A stretch of 64,000 nt of DNA, taken from Streptomyces aureus (GTDB lineage: Bacteria > Actinomycetota > Actinomycetes > Streptomycetales > Streptomycetaceae). Numbering within the stretch: position 1 is the stretch's first letter; the number at the start of each line of letters is the position of its first letter. A program made the translations under genes and the position numbers. Positions 25,910-34,687 of this stretch are shown here, one piece after another. The stretch is taken from contig NZ_JNZD01000007.1 of assembly GCF_000725495.1 (NCBI RefSeq), positions 1-64,000 on the forward strand, given 5' to 3'. The notes beneath the pieces were generated by a model that was not told the DNA's origin, did not search any database, and saw nothing but the letters and a program-made list of their open reading frames with translations.

Positions 25910-25945
25910 GGGGCGGTCCCGAAAGGAGGAAACCGGGACCGCCCC
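25910..25945 (-). terminator. Terminator hairpin after the propeller-protein gene
   Basis: GGGGCGGTCCC (25910-25920) and its perfect complement (25935-25945) enclose a 14-nt A/G-rich loop. It lies 13 nt past the minus-strand stop at 25959. Confidence 0.88.
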
Positions 25946-25958
25946 GCACATCACCGTG

Positions 25959-28610
25959 TCAGCCGAGCTCGCGCAGCTTCACCGCGTAGATGCCGCGGCC
26001 GTGCGTGGCCGCGTACAGGGTGCCGCCGTCGGGGCTCGTCCTCAGCTGGAGCACCGCGACCGCCGCGAGGCTGCCGACGCGCTGCCACTTCGTACGGCCC
26101 GGCGCCCGGTAGACGACTCCGAGGTCGGTGGCGACGGCGAGACCGCCGTTCGCCGTGACGAGCGCGGAGTTGGCGGGCACGTCCGGAAGGCCGGTGGAGA
26201 TGTCCTTCCAGGTGGTGCCGCCGTCCTTCGACTCGAAGACATGGCCGACGCCCGCGCCGGGGCCCTCGGTCCAGTGCCGGGAGAAGCCGTTGACCGCGAG
26301 GAACACGTGGTCGGCGTTCTTCGGGTCGATCGCGAAGCCGCTGAGGTAGCGGTTGGGCACCGTGCCGTCCGCTCCGGTGGCCGGGAGGGAGATGTCGTGC
26401 CAGCCCGTGCCGTCCGCGTTGCCGACGGAGATGCCGCGGGCGAAGCCCTGGTTGTTGCAGGGGCCGCACCAGGCCGCGTACACCTTGCCGCCCGACGCGG
26501 CCACGGCGGTCGCGGTGCGCCCGGCGCCGAAGTCGTGGACGCTCGTCCACTCGGAGCCACTGCGGATGGCGTAGCCGTGGGTCTGCACCCACACGTGCCG
26601 GCCGCCGGCGATCCATGTCGAGCTGTTCTTCATGTCGGCCGCGAGCGGGGCGATGAAGCGGGCCTCACTGGTGGCGTTGTCGGCCGGGGCGACGTTGTAC
26701 GAGGTGACCTTGCTCGGGTCGGCGACCCAACTGCCGTCGTTCACGGCGCAGTTCTGGGTGACCTGGACGGAGAGGTAGACGTACTCCTCCGCGATGTTGC
26801 AGCCGTCGGCCGGGTCGGTGAGGGTGTCGCCGCCGTCACCGCCGAAGTTGGAGCCCATCACCGTGTCGTTGCCGCGCAGGATCGACTGGCCGTTGTCCTG
26901 CAGTCCGCCGGTGACGGAGACGCCGCCGTACGTACGGTCCCTGCCGATGCCGACCGAGTAGTACTGGAGGGTGTCGATGGTGCCGTCGTTGAGCGAGGTC
27001 CAGTCGGTGGCGTGGCCGGAGGCGTCCTGGGCGCCGTCGACCGGACGCCGGTAGGCGCCGCCGTCGTTGCCGACGTAGACGTAACTCCTGCCGTGGTAAA
27101 TGCCGATGGCCACACCGTGCTGGTCGGAGTGGGTCGTCTGGTGGCAGTCGCCGGTCTGCTTGGCCGGGTCGATGCTCCAGCAGGAGAAGCCGAAGTTCCA
27201 GTACGGGCCGACGGTCGACCAGCTGCCGCCGCCGTCCTTGGACTCGTAGACCTCCTCGAGTCCCGCGTACACGTGTTCGGCGTTCGCCGGGTCGACGGTC
27301 AGGAACTGGTTGTACCAGGCCTGCACGCCCGGCATGTATCCGCTGGAGGTCAGCGCCGAACCGTCGGCCGCGAGCTGCTTGTAGTCGGCGACCTTCGTCC
27401 AAGGTCCGCTGGGAGAGCCGGACTTGGAGACGAAGATGCCTTCCAGGCCGCTGTCCGGGTTGGTGTTCAGCTGCTCCGGGGACTGGTCGATGGCGTAGTA
27501 GCGGGAGCCGTCGGCCGAGCGGGCGAACGTGACGCTCCCGACGTCGTCCGCGTCGGCCGGAAGGTCGCCCAGACCGCTGGTGATCCGCGTCCAGGCTCCG
27601 CCGGAGCCCTTGCTGTAGAACCCGTTGTAGTCGTCACCGCTGCGCCAGCCGACCGCGAGGACCACCTTGGCGGGGTTCTTCGGGTCGATCGCGATGTCGT
27701 TGGTGATGTTCTTGTAGGGCGCCGAGGGGTCGTCGGCCAGTGAACCGCCCGGCAGATACGCCGGGTTGGGCGCGAACTCCAGCTTCCAGGCGCCGCCGAG
27801 CTTCGTGGTGGAGTGGCTCCACACGCCCTCGCTGGTCGCCGCCCACACCTTGCCGCCGCCGAACCGCAGTTGATGGATGGTGGTGCTCTCCAGCTCGTCC
27901 CCGCCGACCCGGCTGCGGGAGGAGAACGTGCCGTGCCGCGGGTCGCCCAGCACGTACACCCCGCTCCCGAGGTACGCGTCCGCGTTGGTGTTGGCCTCGC
28001 CGGTGCCCAGCCACAGCCGCCCGGAGCCGTCCAGCGCCAGGGCGCCGGTCGACTGGGAGGGCAGCCGGTCGCTGATGGGCTGCCAGTGCCCGCCGCCCGA
28101 CCGGGACCGCCACACGCCCCCGCCCGCACTGCCGGCGTAGACGTACCCGTCGCGGCCCGCCGCCATCGCGGCCATCCGCCCGGTGACCTTTCCGGACCCG
28201 CCGCTGGAGTTGGAGTCGTAGTCGCGGTACCGGGAGTCGTCGGAGTCGTACGGCAGACCGGTGACGTGCCGCCAACTCCCCTTGGTGGAGGGGAGTGCAG
28301 CCAGATCACGCCACGCGGCCCCGTAGGCCCCGGGCGCCACGACACCGGGCGAGGTCCGCGCCTCGGCGTACTGGTCGGCCCCCTCGGCGATCTCGTCGGC
28401 CTCGTTCCCGTCGTCGTCCTCGGCGGCCGCCTTGGGCGCGACGGACCCCCCGGACTCCCGGTGCTCCGCCGCGAGTTGCTTGAGGGCCCGGACCCCGAAG
28501 GGGCTCCCGCCCCGACCGGGCGCCGCGCCCGCGGGTATCGCGACGAGGCCGGCGGACGCGGTGATGGCACAGATCGTGAGCCATCGTCTCTTGCGCGCTG
28601 TTGCAGACAA
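25959..28610 (-). CDS. Secreted BNR/sialidase-like multi-propeller protein
   Basis: An 883-aa exported protein. A signal peptide (KRRWLTICAITASAG, ending AGAAPG) covers about residues 1-31. The rest repeats Asp-box and WD-like motifs such as SKDGGGSWSTVG, SKDGGTTWKDIS, DGGTLYAATHGRG and SRSGGGHWQPIS, as in VPS10/xyloglucanase-like and exo-alpha-sialidase-type propellers. No Arg-triad sialidase active site is evident, so catalytic activity is uncertain; a glycan-binding or glycosidase role is possible. TTG 28610 is preferred: GGGAGGAA sits 5-6 nt upstream. GTG 28637 in frame is the alternative. Confidence 0.85.
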   Translation of the reverse strand: MSATARKRRWLTICAITASAGLVAIPAGAAPGRGGSPFGVRALKQLAAEHRESGGSVAPKAAAEDDDGNEADEIAEGADQYAEARTSPGVVAPGAYGAAWRDLAALPSTKGSWRHVTGLPYDSDDSRYRDYDSNSSGGSGKVTGRMAAMAAGRDGYVYAGSAGGGVWRSRSGGGHWQPISDRLPSQSTGALALDGSGRLWLGTGEANTNADAYLGSGVYVLGDPRHGTFSSRSRVGGDELESTTIHQLRFGGGKVWAATSEGVWSHSTTKLGGAWKLEFAPNPAYLPGGSLADDPSAPYKNITNDIAIDPKNPAKVVLAVGWRSGDDYNGFYSKGSGGAWTRITSGLGDLPADADDVGSVTFARSADGSRYYAIDQSPEQLNTNPDSGLEGIFVSKSGSPSGPWTKVADYKQLAADGSALTSSGYMPGVQAWYNQFLTVDPANAEHVYAGLEEVYESKDGGGSWSTVGPYWNFGFSCWSIDPAKQTGDCHQTTHSDQHGVAIGIYHGRSYVYVGNDGGAYRRPVDGAQDASGHATDWTSLNDGTIDTLQYYSVGIGRDRTYGGVSVTGGLQDNGQSILRGNDTVMGSNFGGDGGDTLTDPADGCNIAEEYVYLSVQVTQNCAVNDGSWVADPSKVTSYNVAPADNATSEARFIAPLAADMKNSSTWIAGGRHVWVQTHGYAIRSGSEWTSVHDFGAGRTATAVAASGGKVYAAWCGPCNNQGFARGISVGNADGTGWHDISLPATGADGTVPNRYLSGFAIDPKNADHVFLAVNGFSRHWTEGPGAGVGHVFESKDGGTTWKDISTGLPDVPANSALVTANGGLAVATDLGVVYRAPGRTKWQRVGSLAAVAVLQLRTSPDGGTLYAATHGRGIYAVKLRELG

Positions 28611-29050
28611 CAGTTCCTCCCGAACAGGCTTCGACACAGCCGTCGCAGGAGACCCGACCACGCACACAGACCCCCGTCCACCATTTGGACAACCCTTGAA
28701 CAGAACCTGCCAGATTCCACATCCACACACGAAGGGCCCCAAGCCGATCAAGAGGTACGGGGACCCGGCGCCGCTCCCACTAGGCTCGAGGCACCACACG
28801 GCCCGACACACCCACCCTCGCGGCCACGCCAGCCCTCGCCGCCGTGCTAGCTGCGCGCCCTCGTCACCGACGCCAACGCCCGCAGCCGGCGGAACACCAC
28901 GTGACCCTGGCAGCCCGTCATCGTGGCCGAGTCCCCTGTCCTGTCCATCCCCTTGGTCCAACCGCTCGCCTAGGATGGCCAGAACCATCTCAGCGGCCCG
29001 CCGGGCTTCCTGATCCGCCTCGCGAGAACGCGTGGCGGGCCTCAAAGGAC
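28611..29050. promoter_or_regulatory. Divergent promoter region (propeller gene / nuclease-helicase)
   Basis: A 440-bp divergent spacer. On the plus strand TAGGAT (28971-28976) is a good actinobacterial -10 box about 75 nt before the helicase ATG; the nearby TTGGTC is too close for a standard -35. On the minus strand TTGTCC (near 28690) could be a -35 for the propeller gene. No gene supported. Confidence 0.4.
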
Positions 29051-31006
29051 ATGCCCCCACCCGCACGAGTCTTCTTCGTGCTGCCTGGGGGCACTTCCTT
29101 GCTGTTCCGTGAGTCCGCGGCGTCGGTGGCCGCCCGCATCCTCGAAGGGTCGCTGGCGCTGCATCTGAACGAGAACTTCCGCCACCAGCACGGCCGGAAG
29201 GCCGGGCAGTCGGAAGTGAGGTCCTGGGAACGCAGCCTCCCGGCGTTGGTCAACGCCCTGCTGGATGCCGGACTCGGCGACGTCGAGGTCCTCATCGAGT
29301 ACAGCCTGCCCCTCACCAGCAAGCGCGCGGACGCCGTCCTCGCGGGCGTGCACCCCACCACGGGCGAACCGTCCTACGTCGTGGTCGAACTGAAGCAGTG
29401 GAGCGAGGCCCACCCGGAGGAGGACGAGCCGCTGCTCTGCCGGATCGACGCGTACGCGCACCCCGTGCTGAACCCGATCGAGCAGGTCCGCGGGTACTGC
29501 GAGTACTTGCTGGCGTTCAACGGGGCGCTGGAGCGCATGCCGAGGTCCCTGGCCGGGGTGGCGTTCCTGCACAACGCGACCGAGTTCGGCGTCGCGAGTC
29601 TGCGGGGCGTCGAAGAGGACCAGCACGGACGGATGTACACCGGCCAAGAGCGCGGCGCCTTCCTGGACTTCCTGCGCTCGCGGCTCGCCGCGAAGCCCGG
29701 TGCGGAGGCTGCCGACGTACTGCTCAGCGGGAGGATCCGGCCGTCGAAGCAGCTCATGGCCGTCGCGGCCGCGGAGATCCGCGACCGCGAGCAGTTCGTC
29801 CTCCTCGCCGAACAGCGGGTCGCCTACGAACAGGTGATGTCCGCCGTACGCAAGGCGAAGCGGTCCAACCACAAGCAGGTCGTCGTGGTGACGGGCGGTC
29901 CCGGCTCCGGCAAGAGTGTCGTCGCCCTGTCGCTTCTCGGCGAGCTGTACCGGCGCGGAGACACAGCCCTGCACGCGACCGGCTCCGCCTCGTTCACCAA
30001 GACCATGCGCAAGGTCGCCGGGACACGCATGCCCGCCGTGCAGAAGCTGTTCATGTATTTCAACAGCTTCATGGACGCCGAGCCGAACGATCTCGACGTA
30101 CTGATCTGCGACGAGGCCCACCGGCTGCGGAAGACCTCCGCCAACCGCTACACCAAGGCCGAACTGCGCACCGGCCGGCCTCAGGTGGCCGAGCTCATCG
30201 ACGCGGCCCGGGTGCCGGTGTTCCTGCTCGACCAGCACCAGGTGGTGCGGCCCGGTGAGATGGGGACGAGGGAGGCGATCAAGCGGGCCGCCGCCGAGAA
30301 AGGCCTGGACTGCACGGTCGTGGAGCTGGACGGCCAGTTCCGGTGCGGCGGGAGCGACGCGTACGAGAAGTGGGTCGTCGACCTCCTCGGTCTGGAGGGC
30401 GGCACGCCCTCCGTGTGGGAGCCGGACGGCAAACTGGAGCTGCGGACCGCCGAGACCCCGCAGGAACTCGAGGGCTTCCTCGTCGCGCGCCGCGAGGCGG
30501 GCTACGGGGCGCGCATGTCGGCCGGCTACTGCTGGAAGTGGACCACCAAGGTCACCCCGGCCATGACAGCACTTCCCACCGACGTGGTCATCGGCGACTG
30601 GGCGCGGCCCTGGAACGTGTACGGCGACCGGTCCGTGCTCGGCGCGCCGCCCGCGCCTCTGTGGGCCACCGATCCGGCCGGCTTCGGACAGGTCGGCTGC
30701 GTCTACACCGCGCAGGGCTTCGAGTACGACTGGTCCGGCGTGATCATCGGCCCCGACCTGGTGTGGCGTACGGACCGCTGGGTCGTGGACCGGTCCGCGT
30801 CGAAGGACCCGATCTTCACGAAGGCGACGCCGGACAGCGACATCGACCGGCTGATCCGCAACACCTACAAGGTGCTGCTGACCCGGGGCATGGTCGGCAC
30901 GATCATCTACTCGACGGACCCGGAGACGCGCGACAAGCTCCGCTCCCTGGTCCGTCCGAAGTCGGAGGCGCCGACGCGACCCCTTGTGCAGCAAGTTCGC
31001 CGCTGA
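29051..31006 (+). CDS. PD-(D/E)xK nuclease-helicase fusion (DUF2075 / Schlafen-like helicase)
   Basis: A 651-aa protein. The N-terminal ~220 residues carry a PD-(D/E)xK pattern: E83, D94 in KRADAVLAG, and ELK (113-115) in VVVELKQW. The C-terminal superfamily-1 helicase of the DUF2075 type has Walker A GGPGSGKS (282-289), Walker B ICDEAH (352-357), motif III FLLDQHQVVRPGE, QFRCGG, AQGFEYDWSGV and LLTRG. Nuclease-helicase architecture is typical of DNA/RNA-targeting defence proteins. ATG 29051 has AAAGGAC directly before it. It is a single gene with no recognisable partner; the nearest plus-strand neighbour is 3 kb away. The role in defence is inference. Confidence 0.85.
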   Translation: MPPPARVFFVLPGGTSLLFRESAASVAARILEGSLALHLNENFRHQHGRKAGQSEVRSWERSLPALVNALLDAGLGDVEVLIEYSLPLTSKRADAVLAGVHPTTGEPSYVVVELKQWSEAHPEEDEPLLCRIDAYAHPVLNPIEQVRGYCEYLLAFNGALERMPRSLAGVAFLHNATEFGVASLRGVEEDQHGRMYTGQERGAFLDFLRSRLAAKPGAEAADVLLSGRIRPSKQLMAVAAAEIRDREQFVLLAEQRVAYEQVMSAVRKAKRSNHKQVVVVTGGPGSGKSVVALSLLGELYRRGDTALHATGSASFTKTMRKVAGTRMPAVQKLFMYFNSFMDAEPNDLDVLICDEAHRLRKTSANRYTKAELRTGRPQVAELIDAARVPVFLLDQHQVVRPGEMGTREAIKRAAAEKGLDCTVVELDGQFRCGGSDAYEKWVVDLLGLEGGTPSVWEPDGKLELRTAETPQELEGFLVARREAGYGARMSAGYCWKWTTKVTPAMTALPTDVVIGDWARPWNVYGDRSVLGAPPAPLWATDPAGFGQVGCVYTAQGFEYDWSGVIIGPDLVWRTDRWVVDRSASKDPIFTKATPDSDIDRLIRNTYKVLLTRGMVGTIIYSTDPETRDKLRSLVRPKSEAPTRPLVQQVRR

Positions 31007-31163
31007 GGACCGCGCCTGACGGGCCTCCAACGGTCGCCGGCGTGGAACCGCGCCCTGTCCCGGAGCACTCCTCCGCCGGAGTGCGCCATGCCCGTGCCGA
31101 CCGGGCCGTGCCCTCCCCCTGACTCGTGGTCTCCCGGGCAGCCGTCGCCGGGGAGACCGGCGG

Positions 31164-31904
31164 TCAGGCTGCTCTCGGCACCCCCTCCCCCACCGGAAAC
31201 CCCTCCGACCTCAGCACCCGCCCCCCGGGCAGTACCGCGAACACCTCGCAGCCCGGCTGGGACGCGGCCCAGTCGATGCCCTCGGGGCCCATCGCGAAGG
31301 CCGCGGTGGCGATCGGGTCCGCCTCGGTCAGGGTGGCGGCCGTCACCGTCACGCTGAGCAGTGCCGTCGCCGGGCGCCCGGTGCGGCCGTCGACGATGTG
31401 GTCGCCGCGCTCGTAGCGGGCGGACGTCGCGACCGCGCCGTCGGTCAACTCCAGCGTGGTGCACAGCATGTCGGCGTGCTCGGGATGGCGCACCCCCACC
31501 CGCCAGGGCCCGCCGGAGACGACCACGTCTCCCCCGGCGTTGAGGCAGAACCGGCGTGCGCCGGCCGCCCGCAGCAGCTGCGCGCCGCGCTGCACCGCCC
31601 AGCCCTTGACCACCGCGCACGGGTCGAACCCGCGCCCCGGCGGCCGCACGTCGAACGCGCCTCCGGTGGCACGGCGGTAGTGCTCGCACAGGTCGAGCAC
31701 CTCCACGAGGTCCTCGCTCAGCTCGTGCCGCGCGAGCTCGCCGCGGCCGTGGCACGCCACCTCGCTGCCGGGCCTGAACGGGCTGAACCGTTCGTCCACC
31801 TCGCGCAGCCAGGCGAAGACCGCGTCCGCGGCCCGCTCCGGTACGTCCGCGTCATCGACCCGGAGCGAGACGGGGAACCCCATGACGTGCTCGACGCGCC
31901 GCAC
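31164..31904 (-). CDS. apbE: FAD:protein FMN transferase (ApbE)
   Basis: A 246-aa ApbE-family flavin transferase, short for the family and lacking an obvious lipobox. Motifs: RFSPFRPGSEV (substrate loop), GGAFDVRPPG, DPCAVVKGWAVQRG, LNAGGDVVV, and HIVDGRTGRP near the magnesium site. It attaches FMN to a Thr/Ser of FMN-binding domains. The target is almost certainly the neighbouring FMN-binding protein, whose stop is one base before this GTG start. Probably the last gene of the operon 33670-31164. Confidence 0.93.
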   Translation of the reverse strand: MRRVEHVMGFPVSLRVDDADVPERAADAVFAWLREVDERFSPFRPGSEVACHGRGELARHELSEDLVEVLDLCEHYRRATGGAFDVRPPGRGFDPCAVVKGWAVQRGAQLLRAAGARRFCLNAGGDVVVSGGPWRVGVRHPEHADMLCTTLELTDGAVATSARYERGDHIVDGRTGRPATALLSVTVTAATLTEADPIATAAFAMGPEGIDWAASQPGCEVFAVLPGGRVLRSEGFPVGEGVPRAA

Positions 31905-31905
31905 G

Positions 31906-32313
31906 TCAGGCGCCCTTCGCGTCGATCGCGGCCTGGAGGGAGGTCCGGTAGGCGTCGCTGGTGATGGTCGCCCCGGTGACCGTGTCGACGTCCGCGCTCT
32001 GCGCCTTCAGCGTCTGCGCGACCAGCTTCGGCACCGCAGCCCGCGTCTGCGGGTGGTCCGGCTGCTGGAGCATCCGCACCGCGGTGATCCTGCCGCCCTC
32101 GAAGGACGCCTCGACCTGCACCGGGCCCTTGTCCGTCGTGACGGTCGTGCCCTTGACCACCGTGGCGGAGGAGGACCCCGAGGAACCGGATGGGGTAGAG
32201 GCAGCGGGGGCCGGGCCGGCTGTGGAGTCCGCGGGGGCCGCGGACGGCTCGTAGCGCCACACGGCGATCAGGCCCACGATGCTGAGGGCGACGACGGGTA
32301 CGGCTCGCTTCAC
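31906..32313 (-). CDS. Membrane-anchored FMN-binding domain protein
   Basis: A 135-aa protein. It has an N-terminal membrane anchor or signal (about 4-19), a Pro/Ser/Ala-rich linker (22-50), and an extracytoplasmic FMN-binding domain ending in the flavinylation motif DTVTGATITSDAY, in which T116 is the expected FMN-linked residue. Acts as an electron carrier outside the membrane. It sits between the transmembrane reductase and ApbE, the standard order of an extracytosolic flavinyl-transfer module. Starts 19 nt after the reductase stop. Confidence 0.92.
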   Translation of the reverse strand: MKRAVPVVALSIVGLIAVWRYEPSAAPADSTAGPAPAASTPSGSSGSSSATVVKGTTVTTDKGPVQVEASFEGGRITAVRMLQQPDHPQTRAAVPKLVAQTLKAQSADVDTVTGATITSDAYRTSLQAAIDAKGA

Positions 32314-32332
32314 GATGTCTTCCTCGTCTGTC

Positions 32333-33670
32333 TCAGCCGGCCAGGCTGAAGCGCTCGAAGTGGATCTGCTGCTTGGGCACGCCGAGTTCGTCCAGCGTGG
32401 CGAGGACGGCGCTCATCATCGGCGGGGGCCCGCACAGGAAGACGTCGCGGTCGGCGATGTCCGGCACCATCCGCTTCAGCTTCTGCGGCGCCAGCTTGTC
32501 GGGTACGGACTTGCCGGTGACCAGGCGCAGATCGGCGCCCTTGGCGAGCGCGAGGTCGCGCAGCTCGTCGTAGAGGACCGCGTCGCGCTCGGAGGCGACC
32601 CGGTAGACGACGACCGTGTGGCCGTCGAGGTCCTCCAGGAGCGCGCGGATCGGGGTGACGCCCACGCCGCCCGCGATGAGCAGCGACGTGGAGCGTGTGC
32701 GGTGCAGGGTGGTGAAGGCGCCGTAGGGACCCTCGGCGAACACCCGCGTGCCGACCTTCAGATGGCGCAGCGCGGCGCTGCCCTCTCCGGCGGCCTTGGC
32801 GGTCAGGCGCAGACCACGGCCGTCGGGGGCGGCGGACAGGGAGAAGGGGTTGGCCTGCCACCAGCGGTCCCTGGTCAGGAACCGCCAGAGGAAGAACTGG
32901 CCTGCCTGCGCGGGCAGTTTGTCGAGGTCGCGGCCGGTGATGTGGACCGAGACCACGCTGTCGGACTCGTGGACGACCGCCGACACCCGGAACCGGTGGC
33001 GCCGGTTGCGCCACAGGGGCAGGGCGACCCGGCCGACGACGACCGAGCCCAGGGCGACGGTCCAGAGCCCGTACCAGTACGCCCTCGCGGCGGACGACGA
33101 GGTGAACGTCGTCCCCACCGCGACCTGGTGCGTGAAGGCGAGCACCACGGCCACGTACGCGTACAGATGGACGAAGTGCCAGGTCTCGTACGCGAGTCGG
33201 CGACGGGCGGCGCGGGCGGAGACCGCGCCGACGACGAGGACGAGCACGAAGGCGACGAGCGCGCGCAGGACGCCCTCGGTCGTCTCGGCGAGGTCGAGGA
33301 TCTCGGTGACGGGGCCGACACCGGTGCCGTCGGCGTAGCCGAAGGCGATGAGGACGACGTGGGCGAGCAGCGTCCACAGCAGGGTGAAGCCGGTCCAGCG
33401 GTGCCAGCCGGTCAGCCGGTCCATGCCGATACGGCGGTCGAGCCAGGGCAGCCGGGCCACGAGGACCAGCTGGAAGGCCATGGCCAGCGCTCCGTACAGT
33501 CCGGCGAGGCGGCCGAGGACGATCAGGGCGTTGGAGGCGAAGCCCGCCCGGACGAAGAAGAAGGCGACCACGGCCGCGTTGACGGCGAGCACCGCGCAGA
33601 GGCCCGTGCGGGCCACCACCCTGGGGCGTACGGCCGTGGGGGGCGCAGGGGGCGACAGGACGGTCGTCAC
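32333..33670 (-). CDS. Ferric-reductase-like transmembrane flavoprotein (heme domain plus FNR)
   Basis: A 445-aa protein. The N-terminal half has about six membrane segments with His in GWHRWTGF, LLAHVVLIAFG and WHFVHLYAYVAVV, likely heme ligands. The C-terminal ferredoxin-reductase module has FAD motifs FFLWRF and PFSLSAAP, NAD(P) motif GGVGVTPIRALLED and the end motif CGPPPMM. It moves electrons from NAD(P)H through FAD and heme across the membrane, presumably to the FMN-binding protein. Divergent from the two-component system at 33989. Confidence 0.92.
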   Translation of the reverse strand: MTTVLSPPAPPTAVRPRVVARTGLCAVLAVNAAVVAFFFVRAGFASNALIVLGRLAGLYGALAMAFQLVLVARLPWLDRRIGMDRLTGWHRWTGFTLLWTLLAHVVLIAFGYADGTGVGPVTEILDLAETTEGVLRALVAFVLVLVVGAVSARAARRRLAYETWHFVHLYAYVAVVLAFTHQVAVGTTFTSSSAARAYWYGLWTVALGSVVVGRVALPLWRNRRHRFRVSAVVHESDSVVSVHITGRDLDKLPAQAGQFFLWRFLTRDRWWQANPFSLSAAPDGRGLRLTAKAAGEGSAALRHLKVGTRVFAEGPYGAFTTLHRTRSTSLLIAGGVGVTPIRALLEDLDGHTVVVYRVASERDAVLYDELRDLALAKGADLRLVTGKSVPDKLAPQKLKRMVPDIADRDVFLCGPPPMMSAVLATLDELGVPKQQIHFERFSLAG

Positions 33671-33690
33671 GGGACGGCGGCTCCTTGATC

Positions 33691-33864
33691 GGGTCGGGTC
33701 AGGTCGGATCGGGTCCGGCCGCAGGTCGAGGCGGGTCCGGCCACGGGTCGGGGCGGGGCAGGGCGGGTCCGGCCAGGGATCGGGGCGATCCGGCCGCGGA
33801 TCGTTCGGGTCCGGCAGCGGATCTGGTCAGGTCCCGCCGCGGATCTGGGCGACCCGGCCGGGTG
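33691..33864. repeat. Degenerate repeat in the divergent promoter region
   Basis: About seven imperfect copies of GGGTCCGGCCGCGGATCG-like units (20-30 bp) fill the region between the reductase and the response regulator. The remaining 33865-33988 segment includes TTATCAATGAGG and probably the promoters. No gene. Confidence 0.8.
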
Positions 33865-33988
33865 ACTCCGAGCCTCGCTGGCGACAGCTGTCGGGAACCT
33901 GTCGATCGGCTGACAAGTCCTTATCAATGAGGCCGAGGTGTGAGCCCGGGCACACGGTCCGGCCCGCCCCGTGACGCAGTATGGGCGG

Positions 33989-34687
33989 GTGGAAAAAGTG
34001 CGCCTCCTGGTCGTCGACGACGACCCGCCGATAGCCGACCTCGTCGCGACCGTCGCCCGTTACGAGGGCTGGGACGCCGTCACCGCGAACACCGGTGAGG
34101 AGGCGCTCCGTCTGGCCGGCGAGTTCCACCCGGACATCGTGGTGCTGGACCTGATGCTGCCGGGCGTGGACGGCTTCGGCGTCCTGGACCGGCTGCGCCG
34201 CTCGGGCACGATGGTGCCGGTGGTCTTCCTCACCGCACGGGACGGCGTCGCCGACCGGGTGGCGGGGCTGACCCGGGGCGGCGACGACTACCTGGTCAAG
34301 CCGTTCGCGGTCGAGGAGCTGATGGCGCGTCTGCGCACCGTGCTGCGGCGCAGCGCGGGACCGAACTTCCAGCGCTCGGTGCTGCGGGTGGGCGACCTGT
34401 CGATGGACGAGGACACGCACGAGGTCCGCCACGGCGAGAAGCGGCTCACGCTCACCCCCACCGAGTACGAGGTGCTGCGCTTCCTGCTGCGCAAGTCGCC
34501 GACCGTGATGACCAAGGCGCAGATCCTCGACCATGTGTGGGAGTACGGCTTCGGGGGCCGCTCGAACGTGGTGGAACTGGTCGTCAGCCGGCTGCGCCGC
34601 AAGCTCGACGAGACGAGTGACACGGGCGCGCCCCTGATCCACACGGTGCGGGGCTTCGGCTACGTCGTCCGGCAGGCCGGCGAGTGA
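33989..34687 (+). CDS. OmpR-family response regulator
   Basis: A 232-aa regulator. The receiver domain has the acidic pair DDD (10-12), phosphoacceptor D54 in VVLDLMLPG, Thr in FLTAR and Lys in LVKPF. The C-terminal winged helix has LTLTPTEYEVLRFLL and IHTVRGFGYVVR. The GTG 33989 start was chosen; TATGGG lies just upstream. Its stop overlaps the kinase start as GTGA (34684-34687). It may regulate the divergent flavin-redox operon (inference from position). Confidence 0.93.
   Translation: MEKVRLLVVDDDPPIADLVATVARYEGWDAVTANTGEEALRLAGEFHPDIVVLDLMLPGVDGFGVLDRLRRSGTMVPVVFLTARDGVADRVAGLTRGGDDYLVKPFAVEELMARLRTVLRRSAGPNFQRSVLRVGDLSMDEDTHEVRHGEKRLTLTPTEYEVLRFLLRKSPTVMTKAQILDHVWEYGFGGRSNVVELVVSRLRRKLDETSDTGAPLIHTVRGFGYVVRQAGE

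Noticed and set aside
23354..27743. Two long plus-strand frames opposite the amidase and propeller genes
   Set aside because: The minus strand carries signal peptides, catalytic motifs and ribosome sites; the plus frames are repetitive Val/Gly/Arg-rich shadows.
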